DNA from: Mangifera indica
Lineage: Eukaryota > Streptophyta > Magnoliopsida > Sapindales > Anacardiaceae
Reading direction: 5' to 3'
Length of the DNA stretch: 64,000 nucleotides
Assembly: GCF_011075055.1 (NCBI RefSeq)
Contig: NW_025401106.1
Location: 186,001 to 250,000 of the forward strand
Part shown: in pieces, positions 23,080 through 34,799 of the stretch
Numbering within the stretch: position 1 is the stretch's first letter
How the letters are laid out: each line of letters begins with the position of its first letter
Made by a program: the position numbers and the translations under genes
Notes under the pieces: model-generated
What the model saw: the letters and a program-made list of their open reading frames with translations, nothing else
What the model was told of the DNA's origin: nothing
Database searches by the model: none

Positions 23080-24390
23080 ACATTAGTTACATATCATTGA
23101 AGTACAACAATAATGAATCATATAACTAACAAAACTAAATAAAAGCTTATCAAGATCTCGACCTTTTACCTTTTCTGAATGAACACTGTAAGGTAGAGCT
23201 CGGGACTGGTGTTGGACTTTTACATTGGGTTTGAACATGTCATAGTTCATGACAACAATTGCAAATCTTGGGTGTAACATTTTCTCCTTGCGAAAGACGT
23301 CGATTTCTATTGGAAGGGCGACCTGAATGATGACTATTAAGAACGAGGGGTAGAATAACTCTTTCTTCTGGTGAAGGCAACCATTTTGATTAGTTTTCAA
23401 AAGGGTTGACAAGTTCCTAATATATTACACGGTAGAATTGGGTGTGGAAGAACAAATGAACCCATGCATTGACATTAGTGAGTCTCATGTGTCGTGCAAC
23501 AATAATGGCATGCTTGCACAAAATACGTGAAAGTTGAAACTTTCTGCATTTATAAGACATTTTACTAAATTCCACAATACCTATGTATCCACCAAAACCA
23601 ACAACTTGACACCGAGTAGGTATAATTGGCTGAACTTACAAGCGCGCAGACTTTGACAGATGAGAGTTGATCTTCTCCTCCTTCCAAGGGGTGACAAAGT
23701 TAGAGCATTTATCTGTAATTTGAAAAAATATTAACAACACATGTGTTAATAACAAACATAAGGAAAGAAGTACATGATCAAATACATAAGTATTAACAAT
23801 TGGGTATATACTTGCATGGTTTCTCCTCTCGTAAAACCATCGCTACATAGTACAATGAATGAACTAGATGAGTATTATGATAGACAGGCCCCGTGCATGT
23901 CTGACGAGGGCGTTAAATGACTCTACAATATTAGTTGTCATGATGTTGTGTCGATGACCCAGAAAATATGTTCTACTCCAACGCTCAAATCCGACTTCAC
24001 GTAGATAAGCCTTAGCTTAAGGGTCCATTGAATGAAGAGATCGCATCGTACCCTCAAATTCTACTTTTGTGTATGATTTCATGGCTTTTCAATATGCACC
24101 CGTAACCTGCAAGGTGGTAAATAATATGAGAACTTTATGATCAAAATGTATAAAAAAGTTAAATATTTCAAAATTTTAATACTTGTTTAAACACGTTATC
24201 TTTGAGTCTCGTTTGTATTTTGTCCACTTCTTACACAGAAGGTGATGACAACAACATCCATGGTAGACGTCTAGAAAGACTTTAGTCATTGCAGAATATA
24301 TAACATAATATTGATCTGAGATTATTGCCAACTCGGAGAGATCATAGATGCATTCTTTAATCTTCTTGGGAATCTTTATTGAGAGTCTTG
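23080..24390 (-). pseudogene. MuDR-type transposase, C-terminal half, MULE-1
   Basis: Read on minus from 24390 the order is that of a MULE transposase. LAIISDQYYVIYSAMTKVFL leading into DVYHGCCCHHL is the second catalytic Asp region and the following C/H motif. Then come GTMRSLHSMDP, a GFERWSRTYF helix, MTTNIVESFNALVRHARGL and RWFYERRNHAS. A SWIM zinc finger follows as YKCRKFQLSRILCKHAI (about 23560-23500). The end is a basic tail with a CCHC-like knuckle CNCCHEL-stop-HVQTQC (about 23280-23230). Several in-frame stops and probable introns interrupt it. The N-terminal DNA-binding domain and first catalytic Asp are absent, cut by the boundary near 24385. It is convergent with the ULP1-like gene. 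Confidence 0.85.
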
Positions 24391-24861
24391 AGACAATAAT
24401 TTGAATTTTGATTATTTTTATATTATATTTAATAGTTAATTAAATATTTTACATTTTATTTATTATATTAATTTTCATTAGGCGAGTCGTGAAAAGTGCT
24501 AAAATTATTATTGATATTGTTGTATTTTTAGAAATGTATTATTAATTATGTACTGTATTAAACATGCATATACATATTTCATATTTTTTATGTATGTAAA
24601 TTTTATGAGTATTATTTTACAAACATATTTTTTAGTATTTACTAGATCATACCTGTATAATTCCTGTATCATTTTTTGTCTATTTCTATATTTACTAATT
24701 AGGAATAACACCTAATAATATAATGACGTATTATTAATGTATCTAATTTTATATTAAAAGATATGTACATATATTACTGTTCATTCAAATAAATATTTTT
24801 TAAATATTGTTTTTATATTTATTTAATTGATACTATATATGGTTTAGTTTTTCTTTGGTTG
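24390..24861. repeat. Dispersed AT-rich repeat between the two MULEs
   Basis: Related to 13846-14160, and internally repetitive: TGTATTATTAATTATGTACTG at 24534 and a similar TATTATTAATGTATCTAAT at 24729. It truncates the MULE-1 transposase. No gene. Confidence 0.5.
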
Positions 24862-25639
24862 ATTTTATAAAGGTAAATTAATTAAATTACCCTTCTTTCA
24901 AGGGTAATAAACAAATTTATCCCTAATTTTGGGGTTTCAACGAAAATATCCATATTTTAAAGGATTTAAACTGAAATGCCTTGAATATTCAAGAAAATAC
25001 CAAAACTACCATTCTATTATTTTTATATAAACCATAGCTCTTCATTTATCTTTAACATATATAATTTTACTCATTATCTGAAAGAGATTTCTACAGAGAG
25101 AAAAAAAGTTTGTGCTCAGGATTTCAAGTGAGAAGAAAAAAGTTCGTGATATGAAGATATTTATACGTGCTATAACTTTAATCGTTATTATTTTATTGAT
25201 AATACAATTATATGTGGTGTTTTATATAATAAATTAGAGTTCTGTGTAAAAATTAAATTGATAAAAATTATAGGGGCATTTTGTAATTATTATAGTAGTA
25301 AGGGGTGAAATAATATTTTACAATAAAGGGTGTTAGAGTATTAAATTAAATAATATTTAAGAGTAAAATAATATTTACAATATAGGGGTAAAATGATATT
25401 TTCATAAATTAATATCACATTAATCAAAGTGTATTAATAGTCACAATATGTAATCGAATTATGAAATATGTTTAATTGTAAAATGGAAATAAAAGCACAA
25501 AATTCAAACTTAATAATAAAATAATTTAACACAAATCTGTAAATAGTATTTTCGGTCCTATTATTTATGCTAACTATATATTTTATTGTAAAATTAATCT
25601 AAATGGTTAGACATGTTTCAATTATATATGAGAGAAAAT

Positions 25640-26686
25640 AGATAGAAAAAGATGACAATGTAATAAAATATGTTGAAGATAACAAAAAATTGATTAAAAT
25701 TTTAAAACACATGGTATTCGAGGGATTAATTCAAATGGTAAGCGAAAATTGTAACATAAATCGAAGGATATTTAATATTCAGATAAACATGAAACCAAAA
25801 CACCTTGACGACGACATCGCTATTGAAATTTTAAATGATGAAGATGTTGAGATTCTTAATGGTCCGTCTAACCTCTTTAAAAAATGTGTTTAAGTTTTTG
25901 TAACAACCATGGTTAATAATGATAGTTATAAGGTTCAACAAGCAGATAAGAGTTTACAAGGTGGTGAGCTGAATAGTTATCTAAAAGATCAAAAAATTGG
26001 TTTAGGAGGGATTCAAAATATCATGATCAATTCGAAACAAGAATTTTTTGGGGAAGACTTTGCATACTTAAATGATGTTGATGTTAATGTATTGTATAGT
26101 GCAGAAGAATTTGTTCGTGGCAATGAAGAAAAATTTCTAAATTGAAGTGAATTTGAAGGAAAAAGTTATATATGATATTCCCATCAAGGAACCAAAGTTC
26201 GAAGAGAAGACATATGTTAATGAAAATATTGTAGGTACAAGTCATTTCCTGCAAACAAATCCTTATGGTGAGAATGTTCGTATTGATACATTTCATTGGT
26301 TACCATCTTTTTCTGACCAGCTTTCTACATCCGAAGCTCAGGCATGCAAAGAAATAGTGATTCTCCAAAAATTGGTACATTATTTTCGAGTAAAAAACAT
26401 GTTATTGATGTAATAACTTGGGATGCTTTTGAGAAGGGATATCAATTTAGAGTGCACAAGTTAAACACACTTAGATGAGAGGTCAAATGTCATAATGAAC
26501 AATGTAAGTGGCATGCACGAGCAATAAAGGTGGGAGAAAGTGACAGTTTTGAACTACGCCATAAGGATACCCATCACACATGTTCTAAAGATCAGATATT
26601 ACCTCATTATAGGTAAATGGGGGACCGAGCTCTAGGGCAAATTTATTTCAATACCTTCTGTAAGGTAGGAGATATGGTCGGAAAAT
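25640..26686 (+). pseudogene. MuDR-type transposase, N-terminal half, MULE-2
   Basis: Broken frames at 25690-25893, 25909-26145 and 26147-26413 give an acidic, poorly conserved N-terminal region. From about 26375 the MuDR DNA-binding domain is recognisable: SSKKHVIDVITWDAFEKGYQ, then F-R-V-H-K-L-N, a stop, and a zinc-binding CHNEQCKWHARAIKVGESDS followed by HKDTHHTC (Cys, Cys, His, Cys ligands as in the family). Then MGDRALGQIYF follows, the start of the transposase core. The reading stops at the LTR insertion at 26687 and no catalytic core is found beyond 28719. Confidence 0.8.
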
Positions 26687-28718
26687 TGTAACATCCTTCC
26701 CCATAAATACTACCTACCGAAGGAGAAATGTTACGAATTAATATCCGGAGCGTCTAGTTAAAAAAAAAACTTTAAAATGAACGTACCACTAAAAGTGTTT
26801 AGAAATTATTCTAAGAAAACTGAAAATCTGAAAGCAAACAAAAGATGTATATATCTCATATGAAAACTTATCTGAAACATCTAAGATCATGGAGTAATCA
26901 TATACATGCCCCTAAATACAACTATACAACTATCTGAATAGGGCCAAAAATCAATAGTATCATATGTATGTAACAAAAACTATAGATAATCAGCCCTAAC
27001 CTAGGTTTATTTTCGCTGACCTAACCCTACCTCGATCACATGTACCTGCAATCATGAAAAAAAAAGGAAGTGAGAGATTAAAAACACTCAGTTAGGGGAA
27101 AGAATTAAGTAAACTATCTCATTTCCTGTTTTAACTCACTCTCGGGACTCAACCTTACATCATAATCTCCATAAGAAATCGAGGGGATAATCTAGTTCAT
27201 TCTTTACTATTTGGGTCATATTTTATCCCATTTGGTGCCTATTTGATACTTTCTGGAAGTTAACTACAGGGATTTGATACTTTTCTAAGCTCGAGCTCCC
27301 TTATTTTCTCCTACTACACTATTTTTTAATCTAAATTATGCTCTACTACGAGCATGCTCTACTATGAGTGGACCCTACTATAGGTTTATGTTTTACTACA
27401 GACATGCCTTACTGTGGGCGATGTAGTGAAAAGTGCCCCCTCATAGTTCATAGCATGCATGCATACATTATATCTTACTAATCTTGCTTCTATTTAAAAC
27501 TATCTATAACTCACCAAACCATACTCTTGGGACGACCCCTGAATCTTGAGCCCCAAATTCCTTTTCTTGCTTTTGTTTCTTTTCTTCTTCTTTTCTTTTT
27601 CTCTCATTTCTTTCCTTTGCTTTTTCTCCTTCTTTTCTTTCTTTCTTTTTTCCTAAAAACTGTGAAATACTGTTCATAAGACTGTTCATTTGGTAGGGCA
27701 GTCTTTTTGTTTATACAATTTAATAGTCCAAATGGTCTCTAATTCATACAAGCTATATATCATTGAAAAGAGGATTCAAAGAGTTTTCCAATAAGCTATA
27801 ATACTACTCATAATTCATCAGATAAGACAGTCAAAACATAGGACGAATTCAGTAGCAAAAATTGTATTTATTGTTTATTTGGTAAGACAGTCTTTTTGTT
27901 CATACAATTTAATAGTCCAAACGGTCTTTAATTCATATAAACTATATATTGTTGAAAAGAGGATTCAAAGAGCTTTCCAACAAACTATAATAGCACTCAT
28001 GATCCATCAAATAAGATAGTCAAAACATAGGACGCATTTAATGGTAAAACTGTAAATATTATCTAGCTTTCTGCCATGAACAAAATCACACACATAGATA
28101 CCCCAAATAGCAAAACAATATTTTTCAATTTCAAAATCATCATTTATAATATAGAGCCAAGGAACCAAAAGCATAAAACATGAAACATATCAAGGATAAT
28201 GCCCCTTACTTTGTTTCAAGTCAAATCTTTGCAAGTTGGCTCCCTCCTCTTTATTTTGCTTCCTTTATCACTAAAACCACTTTAAATCAACACCAAAACA
28301 CACTAACATATTCATATAACATGCATCCAATATATATAAACATAGATAAAGGGAAAGAAAATAGATATTTTGGTTACCAAGGCTCCCAAAGTGCTTCTTC
28401 TTCTTTTCCTTCCTTAATTATCTTTCAAAACCCTTTCAAATCACCCACTTTTCCTTCACAAACACAGCAAAAACATGAAGAAAGCTGCTAGCTTCTGGAA
28501 GAGACGGGAGAAGATGAAAAAAAGGCATAAAGTATTTCTTTGTTTTTGTCTTTTCTCTCTTTAGATATATATATATATATATATACACACTATTATCTTT
28601 TTGTAATTGTTGTATATAACACACACACATATTTCAACAAATACATTTAAAACTGAAAATATCTCAAAGTAGGATTAAAAGACACAAATGCCCCTGAAAC
28701 GTACCTGAGGATATTACA
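26687..28718. mobile_element. Solo LTR, 2032 bp
   Basis: It begins TGTAACATCCTTCCCC and ends CTGAGGATATTACA, giving TG...CA ends and an extended inverted terminus TGTAACATCC/GGATATTACA. Flanking pentamers AAAAT (26682-26686) and AGAAT (28719-28723) agree at 4 of 5. There are no gag or pol words between, so it is a single LTR left after LTR-LTR recombination. The TGTAACATCC start and ~2 kb length are common in plant Ty3-gypsy LTRs, so that class is likely but unproven. The small frames at 27504-27689 and 28180-28491 lie inside it and are not genes. Confidence 0.8.
27691..28069. repeat. Two-copy tandem repeat inside the solo LTR, period 189 bp
   Basis: The block from TGGTAGGGCAGTCTTTTTG (27691) recurs as TGGTAAGACAGTCTTTTTG (27880) and continues through ATACAATTTAATAGTCCAAA, GAAAAGAGGATTCAAAGAG and AGTCAAAACATAGGACG. 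Such doubling within LTR U3-like regions often reflects repeated enhancer modules. Confidence 0.85.
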
Positions 28719-28839
28719 AGAATCCATAACGGAGGTCAAGTCGACTATATCAAATTTTTGGACTGGTTGGAGTTAAATACATAAATCAGAATAATGTACT
28801 CTTGAATCATATGTGCAAGATATAATGAAAATATTTATT

Positions 28840-31300
28840 AAATATGCATACCTAAACCATCTCCCCATGTGTTCAAAGTTGAACCACGCAGTTAATTAAC
28901 TCGTCATCCGGAAAGGCAACATGAATCACCTTTTTTTCCTTTGCTTGGTGTGCTGAGATAGACCAATCAGATATTCTGTTATAACAACAAATAAAAGGTA
29001 AATGATAATTTATATTAACAATATTAACAATTTTTATCGATTAATCTAATAGTTTACCTCAACCATTAAATAAGGTGATAATAGGAAATCCTCATGAGGA
29101 TCCATCATCGCCAACATCATGTAACAATATTAACATATTAATATATTTTATATTGGTTAATCAAAATATTTAACAAAAAGGACAAAATATATCGTTGACA
29201 ATATATGTACCTCTATTATTTGAGTAGGTGTCAACATAATATCCCCCCTCGATGTGGCCTTATCAATACCAGGAGATTATCATAATATCGATAGTAACTA
29301 GTTAACAGTGAATCGATAATCGAATATGTAATTGAGATATAAAATTAACAAATAACATTATACTAATTGGAATTATCACATAAGGTGTTGATAGAGAAAT
29401 CTAATGGGGTAATCCATCATCGCCCACATCCAAAGTTAATATAGGATCCTCCCTAGATGATCCCTTATAAAAAAACTGGCACTGTAACAATATTAACAAT
29501 CATGAGTTAACAAAAGAGTAAAAATATTTCTAAAATATCATTTCTAATATACTCACAAAGTTTAACACTTACCTTGACAGTAAGTAGAGATAGGAATGTC
29601 GGACCCTTTCTCGAAAATTTGTTATCATTATCACGAGAAGACTATAACAACATATATAATTATTATAGGGTTTACATGTTTGCATATTTAAATAACTAGA
29701 ATATATAGTATATTATTAATGTTTTTACCTGTCTGATAGTATCTGTGCAGAGATGAGATCTTGTCTTCTCTGTACGAGTCATCATATCCTAAATACAACT
29801 CATTTTATTCTTCATATGACTCAACCGATCTAAAATAAGATTACCTCATTAAGCCAATGCAACATCAAAGTAATGAATAGAGAAATCTTGTCCACTGACA
29901 AGAAGATTGTTTGATGTGCGCATAGTGGTGAAACACATAATAGAGGGCTCCGATGATATGCCTTTGCCAATAGAAGTCATAATAAGGGTGTCGATAAGAG
30001 TGGGCTCAACGATAGGAGGCTGAACAGGAGCCTTGATATGAAACGAAACAATGATCAGTAAAACACATCGGGAGGACTTGATGATGTATCTTTTGACGAG
30101 GATAGGGGTGATGTCGATGAAGAAGATTGGCTATCCGACATCCCTATGTATCATACAATGTTGTTAAACCAATCTATGACTTTCTCTATTGAAGATAAAA
30201 CTAGCAGGAAATTAACATCATCCTGCAGATTTTGGTTTAAGTGAACTTTGTTATTATACCTTATACATATTTAAATCAATTCAATAACAAATTATTACTC
30301 ACTGTATCTCTGAAGAAGATAATTAAGATAGCATCCCATCTTGAAATGTGTTTCGTGTGCCACCTCAATATTTGGGCAGATCCTAAAACTGAGAAGATAT
30401 CCACCTATCTATGTAGTGTATCCAGTGTCTCGTATATCCAAAACTACAATTTCAACTTAAATCGATTACTCTATAAAATTACAATCGTATTAAATCAATT
30501 CTATTTTAATCTTAATTTTTTAAAAATTAATAAGTGTCACAATTACTTGGAACACTAATGGAAATCTCATGATACCATATTGTTTCAACATGTTTTCCTT
30601 CTTCTTTATCGGGTTGGAATCCGTAGAAATTTGGGAGATATTATCACAAATTGAGTGATATGTCATCTATCACACCTGTACTCCCTATGGGTATGCATTG
30701 AACCTATCAAGATGGTTAGTCAATTGTAATATCTTTTAGGGGATTGTCTTTCTTAAATCACTTTCTAATAACCCCATGTGAAGATGAAACAACAGCGCCA
30801 ACTTTACTGCATCAGTGTCATGCTCCCCCCATGATCTCTGCTAGAAAACATGACTCATACCAAACACCCGTGAAAATATTTCTGATGGATCTGATATATG
30901 GCCTTCGATGGAATATACATGTCAATATCTAATATATGACTGAATCAAAGGCTTGCCATAATAGTAAATTTGTATGGACTAAACCTTATATCAATCTCAT
31001 TAACTTGAAACCATAACTCCTCTTTCGAGTTTGCCTTATTTACCATTTTGAGGATGAAAAGTGTATTAAGACCTCACTAAATCGACTATCTTTGAGATCT
31101 AGAAAGTGTCCGAAACAAGTATGTCGAAACATTTGCAATTGTCACTCTAATAATATTTTCTTAATAACGGCTCTCATATCTTTATATCCACGTGTAGTAA
31201 CTTGAGCTTTGAAATGTTTTTCGATAGGGAACCTCATTTCATCAATTCCCTTATCCCTTTTTCTCTTTTGTCGAATTTCTTGTAAAAATATTAAATTATA
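28840..31300 (-). pseudogene. DUF1985 gene of MULE-2, decayed
   Basis: Read on minus from about 31290: a basic start (EKKGIRELMKRFPIEKHFKA, then QVTTRGYKDMRAVIKK), a stop, then the DUF1985 signature FRHTCFGHFLDLKDSRFSEV (31120-31060) with LIHFSSS, and a shifted E-L-W-F-K-V-like segment (ERSYGFKLMRLI region). DRFNAYPxGVQV appears near 30700-30650, a motif found downstream of DUF1985 in these genes. The rest (30240-28860) holds short exon-like pieces, two of which repeat a V-G-D-D-G motif. I could not find a convincing ULP1 catalytic box, so the protease end is lost or too decayed to see. Many stops make it a pseudogene. Confidence 0.7.
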
Positions 31301-31479
31301 ATAATATCAATTTTATATTAGAAATTATTCAATTCTAAACATAGATTCATTATTTAGAAAAAAACAAAATCAAATTCAAATTTTATATGCCAAAAAACCT
31401 TAAGATGCAAAAATTTCAATTTGCCTCTTCTATGAAAATTATAAAAAAAAACCCAAAATTTTAAAAAAAAATCACTCTA

Positions 31480-31800
31480 CCCCACCAAAACCCATCACAC
31501 GAATTCACACGATGGAAAACTTTGAAAAAATGCATTTTGCTACCCACCACACAAATTCACGGTCAACCACACAAATTCGCATGGTTGACTATAGTATTCG
31601 TGTGTTACAAATTTTTCAAAATTAGAATTCTGCCCTGCTACACCATTCACTGTTTGAAAACTAGCATTTTGGCCCCTAACCACATGAATATGTGTGGTCC
31701 AGAAAGTTTGAAAAATGCATAAAACCTCCCCATTTTCCATGAAATCTCACCATATGAATTCGTATGGTCAACATAATATTCGCTTGGTGATTGTCGATTT
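31480..31800. repeat. Subterminal palindrome cluster of MULE-2
   Basis: Repeated small palindromic words built on CACACGAATTCGTGTG appear in several degraded forms: CACACGAATTCACACGATGG, CACACAAATTCGCATGG, CACATGAATATGTGTGG and CATATGAATTCGTATGG. Similar words lie at 54178-54200 and CACATGTGATG-type words at 62400-62900, so they mark one family of MULE ends. The frames at 31522-31740 on both strands are by-products. Confidence 0.6.
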
Positions 31801-32302
31801 CTTTTGGTGAGATTTTACCTCCCAAACTTCATTTTTCAAATACCATTTTATGAACGATCAACTTTACAAATAATTTAACATAAAAGCCCTAAGATAATTG
31901 ATCCAAATCAACAATAAATCAAGTAATTTCATCAAATCTTTCAATTCGAAACCCTAACTATAGACACTCAAATACCGCATCCAATCCACAAAATCTTTAA
32001 CTCAAATGTATGAAAATATAACAAAGATTGTTTTACTAACCTTTTTATCCATTTTTATCATCGAAAATGTTGCCAAATTTGCCTGAGAAAGTTGTCGGAG
32101 AGATTCTGCGTAATCAACACATGAGAGGCACATTTTCGTGTGGCAGAGAAGGGCGTTTTCATCGTTTTCTTTGATTTTGGCATGAAGGGCACTTTTGTCT
32201 TCATAGTGAAATACGACATTTTTTTTTAAAATTCAAAAAGTTTGACAATTTCATTTTCCACCGCTAATTTTTAGATAATTTAATTAATTTCCATTTTATA
32301 AA

Positions 32303-33039
32303 TTTAAAATCAAATCCATTATATGACATTCATATGTGGGTTGAATAGCTCTGTCATTACATTTTTGTACGAAACATAATAAATATATGATGATCATCAT
32401 TAAAATCAACAGTAATTCTTTGAAAGATCGAATTCCTTGAGAGGGGAGTAAAAAAGACAGTTTAAAATAATCTTTATCAAATTAAAGAATTAAAGTAATT
32501 CATGCAATTTAATGAATGATAACTATTTTTAATGCAATTTTTAAATATGTCAAGATATGTTTTAAATAATCAATACAATGAAAACAACATAACACAAATT
32601 ATAAGTTTAAGGTGAGAGAAAATCAAACAAGTGATGTATAGTAGTTTGGTACAATTCAACCTACGTTTACTCCTTTAAGTTATCTTCCTTAGAATATTTC
32701 ACAAATTCTTGGTTGACAAAACTCCAACCAAGTTTTTCTTCACAATACAAATATCTTCCAATGTGCTATTAATATTTACAAGTGCTATAACTCATTTTCT
32801 CTCATTAGAAATCTTTAGTCACTCTAAGAATGAACCTCATTCTTTTCTAATACATATTTTTGTATGAATTTGAAATATAATCTCTTTCAAAGAGTGTATA
32901 TGAAAATTTAAGCTTAGTATAACTCAATACAAATGAAATCAAGAAAGTGTATAAACTAAGGTTTTGATTAGATAAAATGATTTGTTAGTGAATAGCTCAA
33001 AAATGATTTGCTCTCAAATATATGAAAGTTCTTAGTGCT
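32303..33039. other. Intergenic, no gene seen
   Basis: AT-rich sequence between MULE-2 and the Ty1-copia element. No reading frame of note, no recognised repeat. Confidence 0.6.
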
Positions 33040-33522
33040 CGAAAGAATTTGAGATCTTGATGAAAAATCTAAGAATTAGATTTCTATAAATCATAAGACT
33101 AGGGCACAAATTCACTTATGAAATTCCTCAAAATCTTTTTATTAACTTATGAAACAACTGATACAATCATTTATACAAGCATCTGAGCTGCCAGTCTATG
33201 GTAGAATCTTACATCATTGTTGTTGATTAAAAACAAACTTCTTACAATCTATGACTAAGGATCTACAATAACTGTAATGTAACTAAGTAAGCAAAGAAAA
33301 CACAAAAGAGAAGCTTTTATTATTCTAAACTAAAGTTGACTTGTATAGTACTAGAACTGAAACTCTGCAATATTTATGCAACTCAGCATTCTTACTTAAT
33401 GCAGTACATTTTGCACCACCTATATTAATGCAACTCAATGTGTAATACACGAAGCTTACTTATCACCATTTGGGCCATATTTGGGTTTTAGTCTTGAACA
33501 TAATCTAGGCCTCAGCTTAACA
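33040..33522 (-). repeat. 3' LTR of the Ty1-copia element
   Basis: 483 bp, matching 39261-39672 over most of its length (for example GATCTTGATGAAAAATCTAA and CATTTATACAAGCATCTGAG). In element orientation it starts TGTTAAGC and ends near CTTTCG. The outer part near 33490-33515 (CTTGAACATAATCTAGG) has no match in the other LTR. Confidence 0.9.
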
Positions 33523-33540
33523 TCCTCCCTTAAGACTAAA
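33523..33540 (-). other. Polypurine tract
   Basis: On minus the sequence just before the 3' LTR is AGTCTTAAGGGAGGA followed by TGTTAAGC. AAGGGAGGA is a purine run in the position expected for plus-strand priming. Confidence 0.75.
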
Positions 33541-33572
33541 ACACTAAAAAAAGGCATAAAACTTAACTTTCA

Positions 33573-34054
33573 GAGGGTGTTTGGTTAGGGGTTTTTAAGA
33601 TTATCTTGGTAATCTATCTTTTATTCCTTTGTTTGGTTTGTCAGTAATAAAATATTACAGTAATCTTCTATTACCAATGCTGACGTGACAGATAATATAG
33701 ATGATAATCTGATTACCACCTTCACCTTAGGTATTTGAAGATTACTGAGGTAATCTTGAGTTTATTATAATTATATTATTATTTATTAAGTTTTTGAGAT
33801 AAAAATAAATTTATTTTTAATTAATATGATAAATAATATAAAAAATATTTAAAAATAATTATACTCAAGGGCATTTAAGTAAAATAATTTACTAGTAATC
33901 TTTTATTATCTTTAACTAAACACAATAATTATTTATACCTACCAAATTTTATCAAACATAGTAATCATTTATACCCAGTAATCTTCTAAGTAATATATCT
34001 TCAAGGTAATCTTTCTATTTTGGTAATAAAACATTACTCAAACCAAACGCCCCC
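33573..34054. mobile_element. MITE with GGGNGTTTGG ends, TCA target duplication
   Basis: The left end GAGGGTGTTTGG pairs with the right end CCAAACGCCCCC (10 of 12). Trinucleotide TCA flanks both sides (33570-33572 and 34055-34057). A 3-bp duplication and GGG..GTTTGG ends point to PIF/Harbinger (Tourist-like), though that group usually uses TWA. Inside, GATTACTGAGGTAATCTT-type words recur at both ends. It lies between the 3' LTR and the RNase H region of the copia element. Confidence 0.75.
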
Positions 34055-34504
34055 TCAAGAATTATTTTCCCAACACATAAACTATTATAGTGTTTTGCTA
34101 ATCACACTGTTACCAATTCTGCACAACACCTTTAGTCACACCCATCTCACAAACTTACAGCCTAAGATTACTTCTATCTCTGCAATAACCTTATTCTTCA
34201 AACCAGCAAAACTACATCATTACTGCAGACATATACACAAATTACAAATTCACACATATCCTCCTGAGCAATTATATATTAAAAAAAAAAACTTCATTAC
34301 TTTAACTCCTAGTTTCAAGATTATCTTTCCTGTAGCCAATACTAATTCATAACTCCTTACATCTTCAAAACATTCTAACTATTGAATTATCCTCCTTTAA
34401 GTCATACCTACTATTTCTTTGTATACTCAGTTTCTACCACATCAATTCTATTTATATTCTTTAGCTTAGCACATTGTTGGCATACTCCTGCCATTCTACC
34501 ATAC

Positions 34505-34740
34505 TTAACCTATCCTTATTAACTCAAACCTAATAGTAAGTAATGGCTTAGTGAGAATATCAACCACTTGATGCTTTGTGGGTACATGTTGCACCTTTAA
34601 TTTTTTCTCAACCATTTGTTTTCTTACAATGTGCATATCTTTTTCTATGTGTTTAGCTCTACCATGAAGAACATCAATTGAAGTCAAAACCCCTACACTC
34701 ATGTTATCACACCATATAATAGGCATAGAAAAACTATCAA
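34505..34740 (-). pseudogene. Ty1-copia RNase H, C-terminal part
   Basis: RNase H removes RNA from the RNA-DNA hybrid during reverse transcription. The 73-aa frame has the copia hallmarks IIWCDNMSVGVL, GRAKHIEKDMHIVRKQMVEK and VQHVPTKHQVVDILTKPL. The WCDN aspartate and the final Asp in DILTK are kept. Upstream, near 34800, the frame is broken. Confidence 0.9.
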
Positions 34741-34799
34741 CTTTCTTCAGAAAGCAAACTCTTAATCCATATCAGTTTTATTGAAACCTAACTTACAAC

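Larger units (their letters stand above)
17168..24380. mobile_element. MULE-1, Mutator-like element with ULP1/DUF1985 gene, truncated
   Basis: The left end GGGAAATTATATTAAACGACC begins a terminal region with short words (AAAATGCCGTAATTTTAC, CAAACTGCCCC) typical of MULE ends. Inside are a tandem array, a + strand DUF1985/ULP1-protease gene and a - strand MuDR-type transposase, in convergent orientation. This is the gene set of the KI (Kaonashi) MULEs known from Arabidopsis and other plants. The right terminus and the first half of the transposase are missing: at about 24385 the sequence changes to a dispersed repeat. All genes have stop codons, so the element cannot move by itself. Confidence 0.8.
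24872..32292. mobile_element. MULE-2, near-complete, 10-bp target duplication
   Basis: Termini GGTAAATTAATTAAATTA and, inverted at the right, GGAAATTAATTAAATTA. Direct duplications ATTTTATAAA flank it at 24862-24871 and 32293-32302. The duplication is AT-rich, so the terminal repeat carries part of the weight. It holds a + strand transposase N-terminal part (25640-26686), a solo LTR inserted later (26687-28718), a - strand DUF1985 gene (about 28840-31300), and a right subterminal zone of small palindromes. The layout mirrors MULE-1, with transposase and DUF1985 gene convergent. Both genes are disabled. Confidence 0.75.
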
